64,000 nucleotides of DNA from an uncultured Flavobacteriales bacterium (GTDB lineage Bacteria; Bacteroidota; Bacteroidia; Flavobacteriales_D; Sanyastnellaceae): positions 1 through 64,000 of the forward strand of contig CALSMK010000002.1 of NCBI GenBank assembly GCA_943787435.1, read 5' to 3'. This document shows, one piece after another, positions 33,137 through 42,336 of the stretch. Position numbers and translations under genes: made by a program. The notes under the pieces are model-generated. The model saw only the letters and a program-made list of their open reading frames with translations. It had not been told where the DNA came from and searched no databases. Position 1 is the stretch's first letter. Each line of letters opens with the position of its first letter.

Positions 33137-33865
33137 ATGATTGAATTTAACCCTTCTGTTCTGGCTGCCCCAGTTGAAGAGTCGCGCTCGCAGCAAGACC
33201 AATGGCAAAAGGTTTCGGCGCGGATTGCCCATGACTTGAAAGAGCCCATTCGAAACCTGTCGAGCTGCGCCAGATTGTTGGCTGAGTTGAATGAAGGAAC
33301 CGATGTAGGCTTGGACCAAGCCACCCTTTGCGGTTGGCTCAGAGAAAGTGCAGACCGGGCCCAAGACATGATAGAAGCCATTTTGAAGCTGTCCTTGCAG
33401 GGAAAGAACGAGTCAAAAACTGAGGTGGATTTGAACCGCATTGTTGAGGACATCCAACACGACCTGACCTGCCCAGCCAAGAATGACAATGGCACGTCCT
33501 TGATGAAGGCCTGCAATCTCCCCGTCGTCCATGCGGGTCCATGGGGCATGAGAACCGTGCTTCAGAACTTGATTGAGAACGCCTTCAAACATGGCAAACC
33601 GGGAACAAGCAACCAAGTTTGGATCTCAAGCGAAGGAAATGCCCATGAAGGCTGGACCATTCGATGCAAAGACTCGGGAATGGGCATGACCAAGGAGCAA
33701 ATCGAAATGGCCACCATGCCCTACAAAAGGTTCAATACAGGAGCCAACGGATTGGGAATGGGGCTGTTTTTGGTTCAGCAAATTGTTGTGGAACACGGTG
33801 GCCAATTGACCATCAACTCCACACTCCATCAAGGGACTGAAGTGAGCTTCACATTGCCAGCCTAA
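33137..33865 (+). CDS. Soluble histidine kinase without sensor domain
   Basis: 242 residues. HisKA-type H box: ARIAHDLKEPIRNLSS (phosphoacceptor His32). HATPase: N box NLIENAFKHG, G1 CKDSGMGM, F-like KRFNTGANG, G2 GLGMGLFLVQQIV. No transmembrane or PAS segment precedes the H box, and no response regulator is next to it. It must take its signal from a partner protein or phosphorelay. Ends 6 nt before the convergent cytochrome peroxidase gene. Confidence 0.9.
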   Translation: MIEFNPSVLAAPVEESRSQQDQWQKVSARIAHDLKEPIRNLSSCARLLAELNEGTDVGLDQATLCGWLRESADRAQDMIEAILKLSLQGKNESKTEVDLNRIVEDIQHDLTCPAKNDNGTSLMKACNLPVVHAGPWGMRTVLQNLIENAFKHGKPGTSNQVWISSEGNAHEGWTIRCKDSGMGMTKEQIEMATMPYKRFNTGANGLGMGLFLVQQIVVEHGGQLTINSTLHQGTEVSFTLPA

Positions 33866-33871
33866 TCGCCT

Positions 33872-35012
33872 TTAGAACGGGGAAGAAAAAGCCGGGTTGA
33901 CGATGAAACTCGAATCTGTCAAGGTGTGCATAAAAGCCACCAAGCCTTCCCTTTCTTCCAACGTCAAGGCCAGCCTATATGGGGCTTGACCGGACGGTCC
34001 AACTCCATCTTCAGAAAATCGACCATCCAAAAAAGGGTGGGGCTGGATGCTGTCGCTGTAAAAATCCACGACCTCGCGCAATGTTGCGAAGCGGCCATCG
34101 TGCATGTAGGGGGCAGTAACGCCCACATTTCGAAGCGACACTGTTTTGAATTTCCCGTCGTCTTCTGCCGCACCCGTGAGCTCCCCAACCCCTCCATCAC
34201 CCGCCCATTCATAATCCACCTCGAGGCCATTGATGGTGGGGCCCGGTGAGAAAAAGTTCAGTCCACTGTGGCATTGATTGCAGCGGGTGTCCCCTCGGAA
34301 AAACACCGATTTGCCCAAGGCCTCTATTTCTGAGAGGTTCTCAAAGTCAGAGTCCAAACCTTGGTCATAGCGGCCATCGAAAGACCGCAAGGACAGCAAG
34401 AACTGAACCAAGGCGTCGGTGATGCCCGTCAAATGGACTGTGGAGTCACCGAACGCATCGGCGAACAACCCGCCGTAGTATGGAAGCGCTTGGAGCTTGG
34501 CGGGCAACAACTCCAAGGACATGTTCATTTCATCGGGATGTCCAATGGGCTGTAACACCTGATTGGGCAAACCTGGTGCCCTCAGGTCCCAGAAAAAACG
34601 CGTGTGGAATTGCAAATTGAAGAGCCCCGGTGTGTTCCTGTGCAATGGACTCCCCGACACCCCAACAGAAGCCGGGGCATCGTCTGAAAAAGCACGAGAT
34701 TGACGGTGACAAGTCCCACAGGAGACTGAGTTGTCGATCGACAATTGGGCATCATGAAACAACACACGGCCCAGAGTGGCGCCCTCATCGGTGATGTCAG
34801 GATTTCCAGCAATCCCGTCCAGCAAGGACAGAAATGGATCTTGATTCCAGCGCTCTGGGAACCCCATTTGGGAATACGGGTATGGAGTCGAAGGCAGGCT
34901 GGGCAGGGAGTGCAGCGGCACACCGACGTCATCCTCCATGGGGGCGCACCCCGAATAGAAGACCCCCCATCAAAACGGTCAGAAGAGGCACGGATAAGCC
35001 ACAAGTCCTCAT
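33872..35012 (-). pseudogene. Di-haem cytochrome c peroxidase lipoprotein, split by a frameshift in G6
   Basis: The main frame (from ATG 34939) holds a complete MauG/CCP-type protein. It has two haem sites, CGTCH (74-78 of that frame) and CNQCH, plus ALGKSVFFRGDTRC, FKTVSLRNVGVTAPYMHDGRFATLREVVDFY and a C-terminal AFMHTLTD. The export signal lies in a different frame: from ATG 35012 it reads MRTCGLSVPLLTVLMG, and dropping one base of the G6 run (plus-strand C6, 34963-34968) continues as VFYSGCAPMEDD, a lipobox. So the intact protein would be a ~379-residue lipoprotein reducing peroxide in the periplasm. As given, a start at 34939 would lack export and haem loading. Confidence 0.8.
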
Positions 35013-35017
35013 CCCGA

Positions 35018-35046
35018 CAAGTTAGGTTCTTTTGCTCGGGCCCAAA
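35018..35046 (-). promoter_or_regulatory. Promoter TTTG-N18-TAACTTG of the peroxidase gene
   Basis: Minus strand: TTTG (35046-35043), 18 nt, TAACTTG (35024-35018), then 5 nt to the ATG at 35012. Spacing equals that of the promoter at 24958-24987. It supports 35012 as the true start. Confidence 0.5.
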
Positions 35047-35156
35047 CCTGAGACCGACCCCTCCGTGCTTTACAACGACACGGGAAAAACTGGACAACCT
35101 GTGTTCTCTGAGCATCAATCCGGAGCGAAACTAAAACCGCATGGTTTCTCAAAGCT

Positions 35157-35164
35157 TATTTTTG
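35157..35164 (+). promoter_or_regulatory. -7 element TATTTTTG before the CotH gene
   Basis: Exact TAnnTTTG match, 4 nt before the GTG start at 35169. No clear -33 element. Confidence 0.45.
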
Positions 35165-35168
35165 CAAC

Positions 35169-37457
35169 GTGAGTCATCTCTTTCCTCTTCGCTGTTGGTT
35201 CTTGCTTCTGGGCTGTTTTTCATTTGGACTTGACGGTCTGGCTCAAACCGACATCCCACCTTTTGGACCCCTTTACGTTCAAGGAGAAGTCTCCAGCTTT
35301 GACATCACCATGGACCCGGACAGTGCAGATGCCCTGCTGAATGGAGACCTGGATTACGCTTCCTCCAACGCATTTCCTGCAGAACTCCACTTCATTTCTA
35401 GCGCCCTCGATACCGTCTTGGATTCATTGGGCTTTCGTCTCCGCGGCAACACTTCGGTTTTTGCGCCCAAGAAGAGCTTCAAAATCGACCTAAACGCCTT
35501 CGTTCCAGGCCAAAAACTGGCCGACCTCGAAAAAATCAACCTCAATGCCAATCAGAATGACCCTTCCCTCCTGCGGGCGGCATTGAGCTGGCACATCCTC
35601 CGCGAAATGAACCTGGCAGGGTCCAGAACGAGCTTCGCCCGGGTTTCCATCAATGGACAGAACATGGGGGCCTATGTGAACACCGAGCATTTCGACGAAG
35701 AATTTGTGGAGGAGTATTACGACCAAGACAACGGCAACTTCTACAAATGCCTCTGGCCCGCGCCCCTCGAATTTTTGGGAGACAACCCCGATGACTACAA
35801 GTTTGAAGTCAATGGCCGGAGGGCCTATGACCTGAAGACCAACAAGGAGGCCGATGATTATTCTGACCTAAAAGAATTGATTGATGTGTTGAACAACACT
35901 TCTGATGAAGACTTTCCTTGCGCCATCGAACAGGTCTTCAATGTGGCCGACTTCCTCAAGGTGATGGCCCTGGATGTCATCAGTGGCAATTGGGATGGAT
36001 ACGCAGGCAACAAGAACAACTTCTACCTGTATCACAACCCTCAAACAGGACTGTTTGACTACATCCCCTATGACTTGGACAACACATGGGGAATTGATTG
36101 GGTCGATCAAGACTGGGAAAACCGTGACCCATACGCTTGGCCCACAGAGGACCGCCCGCTGTATGATCGCCTCATGGCCGTTCCGGAGTTCAAGGGATGG
36201 TACACGCATTATTTGCGGATGCTGAGCCAGACCCATGCCCACCCGGATACGATTGAGGAATTTCTGATTCCAAATATGAACCTGCTCAACCCGGAGATTG
36301 AGCAAGACGAATTCTATCCTTTGTCCTATGGGTTTGACCTGACCACGTTTGAATACTCCTTGATCTATCCCGCAGGAGGGCACGTCGAACTGGGCATTTT
36401 CCCTTGGCTGTCGGAGCGCCTCGCCTCTTTGGACAATCAAATGGACCCTGAAGCTCCAGTTCTGGTGATGCACGAACTGGAAGACAATGCTCCCGTTCTC
36501 GACTCCCTGAGGGTTCGGGCGATTGTGGATGGTGGAGCTGACGACGTGGAGGTCATTTGCTGGGTGAACCCGGGCAATGGCGCTCAAGCGTTCCCGATGT
36601 ACGACGACGGTGAAAGCGGAGACCGCCAAGCCGGCGATGGAACCTGGGGGGTGAAGGTGCCCATCGCCAACAACTGGACCACGGTTGATTACCATGTGCA
36701 AGCCACCACTGGAGCTGGTCTGGAACGCTGGCTGCCATGCAACCCCGTGACCGTGACGGTGGGCACTTCGCCCTCGGACTTGGTGATCAACGAATTGATG
36801 AGCGCCAATTCCAATAACGTCTCCGATGTGTTTGGTGAATTCGAGGACTGGGTCGAGCTGTACAACGGTGGCAACACCTCGGTCTCTTTGGGGGGGAAAT
36901 TCCTCACAGACAACCTCAACGACCCCTCCAAATACGCCTTGCCGGAAGGATCTCTTGCGGCGGGCGACTGGGCGTTTTATTGGTTGGACAACGACCCAGA
37001 ACAAGGCGCCCTTCACGCACCCTTCACCTTGTCCTCGGGGGGAGAAGAATTGGCCTTGCTGGAATGGAATGAAGCAAGCCAAGTTTGGATCATCTTGGAC
37101 TTCATCATCTTCGGGTTTTCCGAGCAAGACATCAGCTTGGGCCGACTCCCTGACGGCGCCGATTATTGGGTATGGTTTGCCACACCTACGGCCGACTACT
37201 CCAACAACTACGCTGTGGTGTTTGATGTGGACGGGCCTGAAGAAAGAATCCAGCAAAGGCGGTTCGGCCCCAACCCAACTTCGTCCTGCGTGAAATGGTC
37301 AGGCTCGGCTTGCGCAGGATCTGTATTCAACAGATTGGGCCAGCCCGTTGCTCAATTTTCGGCCGCAAAAGGGGTGTGCTTGAACGAACATCCAGCCGGG
37401 GCGTATTCAGTATTGCTTGAAGACGGAAGCCGATTCCAATTGATCAAAGTGGACTGA
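35169..37457 (+). CDS. Secreted CotH kinase-like protein with lamin-tail and T9SS domains
   Basis: 762 residues, GTG start. Signal peptide SHLFPLRCWFLLLGCFSFGLDGLAQ. A CotH kinase-like domain spans about 40-420: FRLRGNTSVFAPKKSFKIDLN, KINLNANQNDPSLLRAALSWHILREMN, GAYVNTEHFDEEFVEEYY, and the catalytic-like DYIPYDLDNTWGIDW. Then a beta domain (~450-525), an LTD domain ~530-660 (LVINELMSANSNNVSDVFGEFEDWVELYNGG), and a T9SS-type tail. CotH proteins phosphorylate proteins in spores and on surfaces. Bacterial secreted forms are largely uncharacterised. Second LTD protein in the window. Confidence 0.9.
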   Translation: MSHLFPLRCWFLLLGCFSFGLDGLAQTDIPPFGPLYVQGEVSSFDITMDPDSADALLNGDLDYASSNAFPAELHFISSALDTVLDSLGFRLRGNTSVFAPKKSFKIDLNAFVPGQKLADLEKINLNANQNDPSLLRAALSWHILREMNLAGSRTSFARVSINGQNMGAYVNTEHFDEEFVEEYYDQDNGNFYKCLWPAPLEFLGDNPDDYKFEVNGRRAYDLKTNKEADDYSDLKELIDVLNNTSDEDFPCAIEQVFNVADFLKVMALDVISGNWDGYAGNKNNFYLYHNPQTGLFDYIPYDLDNTWGIDWVDQDWENRDPYAWPTEDRPLYDRLMAVPEFKGWYTHYLRMLSQTHAHPDTIEEFLIPNMNLLNPEIEQDEFYPLSYGFDLTTFEYSLIYPAGGHVELGIFPWLSERLASLDNQMDPEAPVLVMHELEDNAPVLDSLRVRAIVDGGADDVEVICWVNPGNGAQAFPMYDDGESGDRQAGDGTWGVKVPIANNWTTVDYHVQATTGAGLERWLPCNPVTVTVGTSPSDLVINELMSANSNNVSDVFGEFEDWVELYNGGNTSVSLGGKFLTDNLNDPSKYALPEGSLAAGDWAFYWLDNDPEQGALHAPFTLSSGGEELALLEWNEASQVWIILDFIIFGFSEQDISLGRLPDGADYWVWFATPTADYSNNYAVVFDVDGPEERIQQRRFGPNPTSSCVKWSGSACAGSVFNRLGQPVAQFSAAKGVCLNEHPAGAYSVLLEDGSRFQLIKVD

Positions 37458-37489
37458 ATCCTGACCGCCTCGCGTGCGCTCAGCCTTCC

Positions 37490-38248
37490 ATGGAGTTTCT
37501 TTGCGCTGTGTCAGACGGAATTCGCATCAACAAATACCTCAGCGAGGTGGGGCATTGTTCCCGCCGGGCTGCAGACAAGCTGCTCGAACTGGGGCGAATC
37601 ACCATCAATGGTCAAGTCCCTGAGTTGGGGACGAAAGTCATGCCCGGAGACACCGTCGCTGTAGATGGTCAGCAGGTGGGACAGCCCACAAAAGCCGAAG
37701 ACCATGTCTATATCGCCTACCACAAACCCGTGGGCATTGTTTGCACCACGGACCAAAAGCGGGAAAAAGACAACATCGTGGACGCGATTGGCCACCCCAA
37801 GCGCATCTTCCCTGTAGGCCGTTTGGACAAACCGAGTGAAGGATTGATTTTCCTGACCAGCGATGGGGACATCGTCAACAAGATTCTGCGGGCCCGAAAT
37901 CACCACGAAAAAGAGTACCACGTCACGGTGGATCGCCCCATTCGAGGCGCGTTCATTGAAGACATGGCTGGGGGGGTCCCCATTCTCGGTACCGTGACCC
38001 GCAGGTGCGAAGTGATTCAAACCGCGCCACGTCAGTTCAAAATCATCCTCACCCAAGGCCTCAACCGACAAATCCGCCGGATGTGTGAGCATTTGGGATA
38101 CGAGGTCGTTCGACTCAAGCGGATGCGCATCATGAACATGCAATTGGACTTGCCCAATGGGCAGTGGAGAGACTTCACGCCCGAAGAACTCAAGGCGCTT
38201 CAAGACCTGTTGGAGGAGTCGAGCAAGACCAACGATGGGCCTCTCTGA
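37490..38248 (+). CDS. rluF: 23S rRNA pseudouridine synthase, RluF-like
   Basis: 252 residues. S4 RNA-binding domain: IRINKYLSEVGHCSRRAADKLLELGRITINGQ (11-42). Catalytic domain: VYIAYHKPVGIVCTTD, FPVGRLDKPSEGLIFLTSDGD (catalytic Asp113), KEYHVTVDRPI and LTQGLNRQIRRMCEHLGYEVVRLKRMRIMNM. Fits the RluF/RluB branch that modifies U2604/U2605 of 23S rRNA. The downstream FAD oxidoreductase starts 13 nt before its stop. Confidence 0.92.
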   Translation: MEFLCAVSDGIRINKYLSEVGHCSRRAADKLLELGRITINGQVPELGTKVMPGDTVAVDGQQVGQPTKAEDHVYIAYHKPVGIVCTTDQKREKDNIVDAIGHPKRIFPVGRLDKPSEGLIFLTSDGDIVNKILRARNHHEKEYHVTVDRPIRGAFIEDMAGGVPILGTVTRRCEVIQTAPRQFKIILTQGLNRQIRRMCEHLGYEVVRLKRMRIMNMQLDLPNGQWRDFTPEELKALQDLLEESSKTNDGPL

Positions 38249-39464
38249 ACGCCCCGTTGTTGTGGGCGGGGGTGCCGCCGGAATCATCGCCTGTCTGACG
38301 CTTGAAAAAGCGGGATACTCTCCTCTGTTGCTGGAGGCTGATGATCGGCTTGGCGGAAGATTGCGAACCGAAACCATGTCCGATGGAACACGCGTAGATG
38401 TGGGCTTCCAAATCCTGCTTACCGCTTACCCTGAACTCCAGAAATGGGCAGACATCGGGGCGTTGGACCCCGTCCGATTTGTGCCCGGAGCCAAGGTCCA
38501 TCATCGCGGACGGTGGAAAACCGTGGCAGACCCACTGAGGGCCCCCTCACTCTTGCTGCAGACCCTGACCAGCAACTTGGGCACCTTTGGAGACCACATT
38601 CGCATCTTGGCCTTGCTCAGGGATGTCCGGCGCGGAACGGCCCTGTCGATTCAAAATCAACAGTCCCCAGGCACGACCTGGTCGTTTCTAAAAACGAGGG
38701 GTTTCTCAGACAATTTCATCTCCAGATTCCTGGCTCCGTTCTTCTCTGGAATCTTTCTCAACCGGTCGTTGGCCCCCCCTTCGGCCCAGTTCTGCTATAC
38801 ATTCAGAATGCTGGCCACTGGGGACGTCATTCGACCACGACTGGGCATGGCCAGCTTGGTGGATCAGCTCGAACGCAAACTCACGCGCACGGAGATTCGC
38901 ACCTCCACCCGTGTTCAATCGATCTCAGAAAACCACTTGGTTTTGGGCGATGGATCCATCCTGGAAGCCCGGGGGGCCATTGTCACCATTCCCGGCTTGA
39001 CGCCTGAAGCAGAGCCCACCCTTTGGAACAGCTGTCTGAATGTGGTCTTTGCCTGCTCGCAAGCACCTTTTGGCCGGCCCATCATTGGACTCATTCCGGC
39101 TTCCAAGGCGGTCACCAACTTCCACTTCATGGAAGATGTGCAAGGCGAAGAGGGCAAGGGGAAAGTCAATGCAACGGCCCTCATCGCTGAAGGCAGCACC
39201 CCAGACGCCACTTTGCATGCCATGCACGATGACCTTCTTGGCGCTGGCATTCGAGTGAATGAAACCCTCTGGCAACGCCAGATTTCGCAAGCACTGCCTC
39301 AACTGGCGCAAGTCAGGTCCAATGTGGCGAACCCCAGAAATCCGCAGGGCAACTACATCGCTGGAGACCACACCGCCGCTCCTTCCCTCGACGCCGCGAT
39401 GAGATCCGGTCGTGTGGCTGCAGAAGCCTGGATAGAGGATCACCCACAAAAACAATCCAAATGA
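38235..39464 (+). CDS. FAD-dependent amine-oxidase-like oxidoreductase
   Basis: 409 residues from ATG 38235, where the Rossmann motif begins at once (MGLSERPVVVGGGAAGIIACLTLEKAGYSPLLLEADDRLGGRLRTE). Middle part has TFRMLATGDVIRPRLGMASLVDQLERKL and ARGAIVTIPG. The C-terminal FAD motif is NYIAGDHTAAPSLDAAMRSGRVAAEAW. Related to protoporphyrinogen oxidase and phytoene desaturase-like flavoproteins; substrate unknown. Its start overlaps rluF, and its stop overlaps the next thioredoxin gene (ATGA), so all three are translationally linked. Confidence 0.88.
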   Translation: MGLSERPVVVGGGAAGIIACLTLEKAGYSPLLLEADDRLGGRLRTETMSDGTRVDVGFQILLTAYPELQKWADIGALDPVRFVPGAKVHHRGRWKTVADPLRAPSLLLQTLTSNLGTFGDHIRILALLRDVRRGTALSIQNQQSPGTTWSFLKTRGFSDNFISRFLAPFFSGIFLNRSLAPPSAQFCYTFRMLATGDVIRPRLGMASLVDQLERKLTRTEIRTSTRVQSISENHLVLGDGSILEARGAIVTIPGLTPEAEPTLWNSCLNVVFACSQAPFGRPIIGLIPASKAVTNFHFMEDVQGEEGKGKVNATALIAEGSTPDATLHAMHDDLLGAGIRVNETLWQRQISQALPQLAQVRSNVANPRNPQGNYIAGDHTAAPSLDAAMRSGRVAAEAWIEDHPQKQSK

Positions 39465-40096
39465 ACCGACCGCTCTGGGACAAGTGGTGGCGAGAAGAGC
39501 GTTCAGGCGCCATGGATTCTCAGTCCTTTGCTCAGGCCATGGAACAATGGGTGAACAACAGCCAGCACAGTGGCGGAACCGACCCCGCGTCTTGGATTGA
39601 GTTCACAGCGCTCAACGCCGTTCGGATGAGACGCGTGGCCAAAACCAGCAAAATGCCGGAGTCCTTGATGGCACTTTTGGATTCTGGGAAATGTCGGGAA
39701 CAACATTGGACACTCATCACCGAGAGTTGGTGCGGGGATGCTGCCCAGACCACACCCCTCATTGCGGCCATGGCGGACCGGGCAGGGGTCACCCTGAACT
39801 GGACCTTGCGTGATTCTGGACCCAAACTCATCCGTGAATTCCTGACCCAAGGCTCCGAATCCATTCCCATTTGGATCATTGCTGGTGAGGACGGAACAGT
39901 TCTCGGCCAGTGGGGGCCCAGACCAGGTGATCTTCAATCATGGATCAGCAAGGAACGCGCCAAGCCCAACCCTTTGTCCAAAAAAGAAATGGCGATCCAA
40001 ATTCAACTTTGGTACGCCCGTGACCGAGGGAAAGCATTTTTTGGCGAAGTGGAGCCTTGGCTGCGCGCCTTGGCTGAAACGCTGGGAACGAGGTGA
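39461..40096 (+). CDS. Thioredoxin-family protein
   Basis: 211 residues. Helical N-terminal region followed by a thioredoxin-like core with SWCGDAAQTTPLIAAM: only one Cys in place of CxxC, as in a Bacteroidota thioredoxin-like group. Then ESIPIWIIAGEDGTVLGQWGPRP (the cis-Pro region, SIPIW) and a C-terminal helix. With one cysteine it may act as a monothiol or peroxiredoxin-like protein instead of a disulfide reductase. No signal peptide. Its ATG overlaps the oxidoreductase stop. Confidence 0.85.
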   Translation: MNRPLWDKWWREERSGAMDSQSFAQAMEQWVNNSQHSGGTDPASWIEFTALNAVRMRRVAKTSKMPESLMALLDSGKCREQHWTLITESWCGDAAQTTPLIAAMADRAGVTLNWTLRDSGPKLIREFLTQGSESIPIWIIAGEDGTVLGQWGPRPGDLQSWISKERAKPNPLSKKEMAIQIQLWYARDRGKAFFGEVEPWLRALAETLGTR

Positions 40097-40231
40097 CTCC
40101 TCTCATGATCGGTGGGTGAGAACGGGGCATTGATTGGTCGCCGCTGGTTGAATTTTGGACTTGAATTCGACTCGACCTGAACAAACTCCTTTGGACTCTG
40201 TTCCTGTTATTCAATCACACAAACCCGAAAC

Positions 40232-42187
40232 ATGCTCAAGCATACCTTTTTTCTGGCCCTCCTCTTTGCAGGGTCCCTCCTCCAAGCCCAGACCACCGTG
40301 GTCGATGTGGTGGTCAACAGTGAAGACCATACCCTTCTAGAAGCTGCAGTGCTCGAAGCCGACCTGGCTGGTGCATTGTCAGGAGAAGGCCCTTTCACTG
40401 TATTTGCCCCAACCGACGATGCAGTGACCGCTCTGATTACAGCATTGGAGATCACCGCCGAAGACTTCCTGGCTCTGGAAGACTTGAGCGACATTCTTCT
40501 CTATCACGTGGTGAACGCCACGGCCTTGAGCACTGACTTGGCTGATGGTCAAATGGTCACCACCATGCTCGGTGCAGACGTCACCATCACCATCATGGAT
40601 GGTTCTGTTATGGTCAATGGCGCAACTGTGACCTCAGCTGACATCACCGCCGACAACGGCGTTGTGCATGTCATCGACGCGGTGCTTTTGCCACCTGCTC
40701 CAGAAACCACAACTGTGGTTGACATCATCGTCGACAGCGAAGACCACACATTGCTCGAAGCTGCCGTGGGTGCCGCTGACCTCGTGGAGGCCCTCTCCGG
40801 AGAAGGTCCATTCACTGTTTTTGCTCCAACCGACGCAGCCATCACGGCCCTTGTTGAAGCCCTGGAAATCACCGCTGAAGACCTCCTTGCTTTGGAAGGA
40901 CTTGGTGACATCCTGCTTTACCACGTGGTGAATGCCACAGCGTTGAGCACAGACCTGTCCGATGGGCAAATGGTCACCACCATGCTCGGTGAGGACGTGA
41001 CCATCACCATTATGGACGGTACGGTCATGGTGAATGACGCGACGGTGACTGTTGCCGACATTACCGCCGACAACGGAGTGGTGCATGTCATCGACGCGGT
41101 GCTCTTGCCACCGACTCCTGAAGTCACCCCGACTGTTGCCGAAATCATTGCAAACAGCCCAGACCACACCGTTTTGGCCGCTGTCCTCGACAGCACAGAT
41201 CTGGACGTGGCTTTGTCAGGAACTGGCCCTTTCACTGTCTTCGCTCCAACCGATGCAGCATTTGACGCGGTTGACCCAATGACCCTCTTGTCGTTGTTGC
41301 TCGACAACGACGCTTTGGCGGCTGTGTTGACTTACCACGTCGCTGGAGACAGCGTCATGAGCACCGATTTGAGCGATGGCCAAGTCATCACCACCCTCAA
41401 CGGAGGCGACGTGACGGTCACCATCGATGGAGGATCTGTGATGATCAACAACGCCATGGTCATCGTGGCCGACCTCGTCGGCTCCAATGGTGTGGTTCAT
41501 GTGATCGACGCCGTTTTGTTGCCACCTCCCCCGGCCCCGGCCACTGTGGTGGACATCATCGTGAACAGCCCAGACCACACCGTTTTGGAGACTGCAGTCA
41601 TTGCAGCTGGACTGGCTGACGACCTCTCAGCTGAAGGTCCATTCACCGTCTTTGCCCCCACCGATGCCGCCATTGCCGCCCTGCCTGCTGGAGCCCTCGA
41701 AGCTTTGCTCGCAGACCCCACTGGAGCCTTGGCCGAAGTGTTGCTTTACCATGTGGTTGGCGCTGCTGCCCTGAGTACAGACCTGAGTGACGGTCAGTTG
41801 ATCGCCACATTGCAAGGTGGAGACGTAGAAGTCAGCATCGACGGAATGGGTGTCATGATCAACGATGCCAATGTCATCGTGGCTGACCTCGTTGCCGACA
41901 ATGGAGTGGTGCACGTGATTGACGCGGTTCTCAGCTTGCCAACTGGCGTTGAGGCCGTCAACTTGTCCTCCTTGTTTGAAGTGTACCCGAACCCCACAAC
42001 GGACGTTCTTCGTTGGAACGGAATTGCAGTCGACCGCATTCAAGTGCTCGACGCCCAAGGACGGGTTCGCATCCAAACCTCGAACCCAGCCAACAGCATC
42101 GACCTCTCAGCCCTCGAAAGCGGGGTGTTCATGGTCGTGATTGAGGCCGAGGGACAACGCGCCGTGAAGTCTGTGCTCAAGCACTGA
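40232..42187 (+). CDS. Secreted protein with four fasciclin (FAS1) repeats and T9SS tail
   Basis: 651 residues. Signal peptide MLKHTFFLALLFAGSLLQAQ. Four FAS1 domains at about 21-155, 160-294, 300-431 and 438-569. Each has the H1 motif GPFTVFAPTD and the H2 motif NGVVHVIDAVL. Tail from ~578 (LFEVYPNPTTDVLRW, GVFMVVIEAEGQRAVKSVLKH) is a T9SS type-A domain. FAS1 proteins mediate adhesion between cells or to matrix. Repeats 1 and 2 are nearly identical, showing recent duplication. Stands alone with a strong terminator. Confidence 0.95.
   Translation: MLKHTFFLALLFAGSLLQAQTTVVDVVVNSEDHTLLEAAVLEADLAGALSGEGPFTVFAPTDDAVTALITALEITAEDFLALEDLSDILLYHVVNATALSTDLADGQMVTTMLGADVTITIMDGSVMVNGATVTSADITADNGVVHVIDAVLLPPAPETTTVVDIIVDSEDHTLLEAAVGAADLVEALSGEGPFTVFAPTDAAITALVEALEITAEDLLALEGLGDILLYHVVNATALSTDLSDGQMVTTMLGEDVTITIMDGTVMVNDATVTVADITADNGVVHVIDAVLLPPTPEVTPTVAEIIANSPDHTVLAAVLDSTDLDVALSGTGPFTVFAPTDAAFDAVDPMTLLSLLLDNDALAAVLTYHVAGDSVMSTDLSDGQVITTLNGGDVTVTIDGGSVMINNAMVIVADLVGSNGVVHVIDAVLLPPPPAPATVVDIIVNSPDHTVLETAVIAAGLADDLSAEGPFTVFAPTDAAIAALPAGALEALLADPTGALAEVLLYHVVGAAALSTDLSDGQLIATLQGGDVEVSIDGMGVMINDANVIVADLVADNGVVHVIDAVLSLPTGVEAVNLSSLFEVYPNPTTDVLRWNGIAVDRIQVLDAQGRVRIQTSNPANSIDLSALESGVFMVVIEAEGQRAVKSVLKH
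40292..41938 (+). repeat. Four tandem FAS1-coding repeats
   Basis: Repeat units at about 40292-40696, 40709-41113, 41129-41524 and 41543-41938, roughly 400 nt each, separated by short proline-rich linkers (LLPPAPE, LLPPTPE, LLPPPPAP). Units 1 and 2 are the most alike (e.g. both have DGQMVTTMLG and DVTITIMDG). Confidence 0.85.
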
Positions 42188-42212
42188 TTTTAACGCACAC
42201 ATCCTACCATGG

Positions 42213-42246
42213 CAAGGCCACCCCTCGGGGTGGCCTTGTTGCTTTT
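42213..42246 (+). terminator. Intrinsic terminator of the fasciclin gene
   Basis: CAAGGCCACCCC (42213-42224) pairs with GGGGTGGCCTTG, followed by TTGCTTTTC. Confidence 0.8.
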
Positions 42247-42336
42247 CTGAAATTTTGCTTTTGCCCAAACTGCCAGGACATCGCCGAAGCACACTCGGAG
42301 GGCCGCAGGTCAAACTCGACCTCAGCTCAGCTCAGC

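Noticed and set aside
35868-37256. Long minus-strand open frame opposite the CotH gene (462 codons)
   Set aside because: Shadow of the CotH/LTD gene; no motif, atypical composition, no promoter.
40292-41938. Possible CRISPR-like or satellite repeats
   Set aside because: The repeats are protein-domain units of ~400 nt coding FAS1 domains, with no short direct repeats and spacers.
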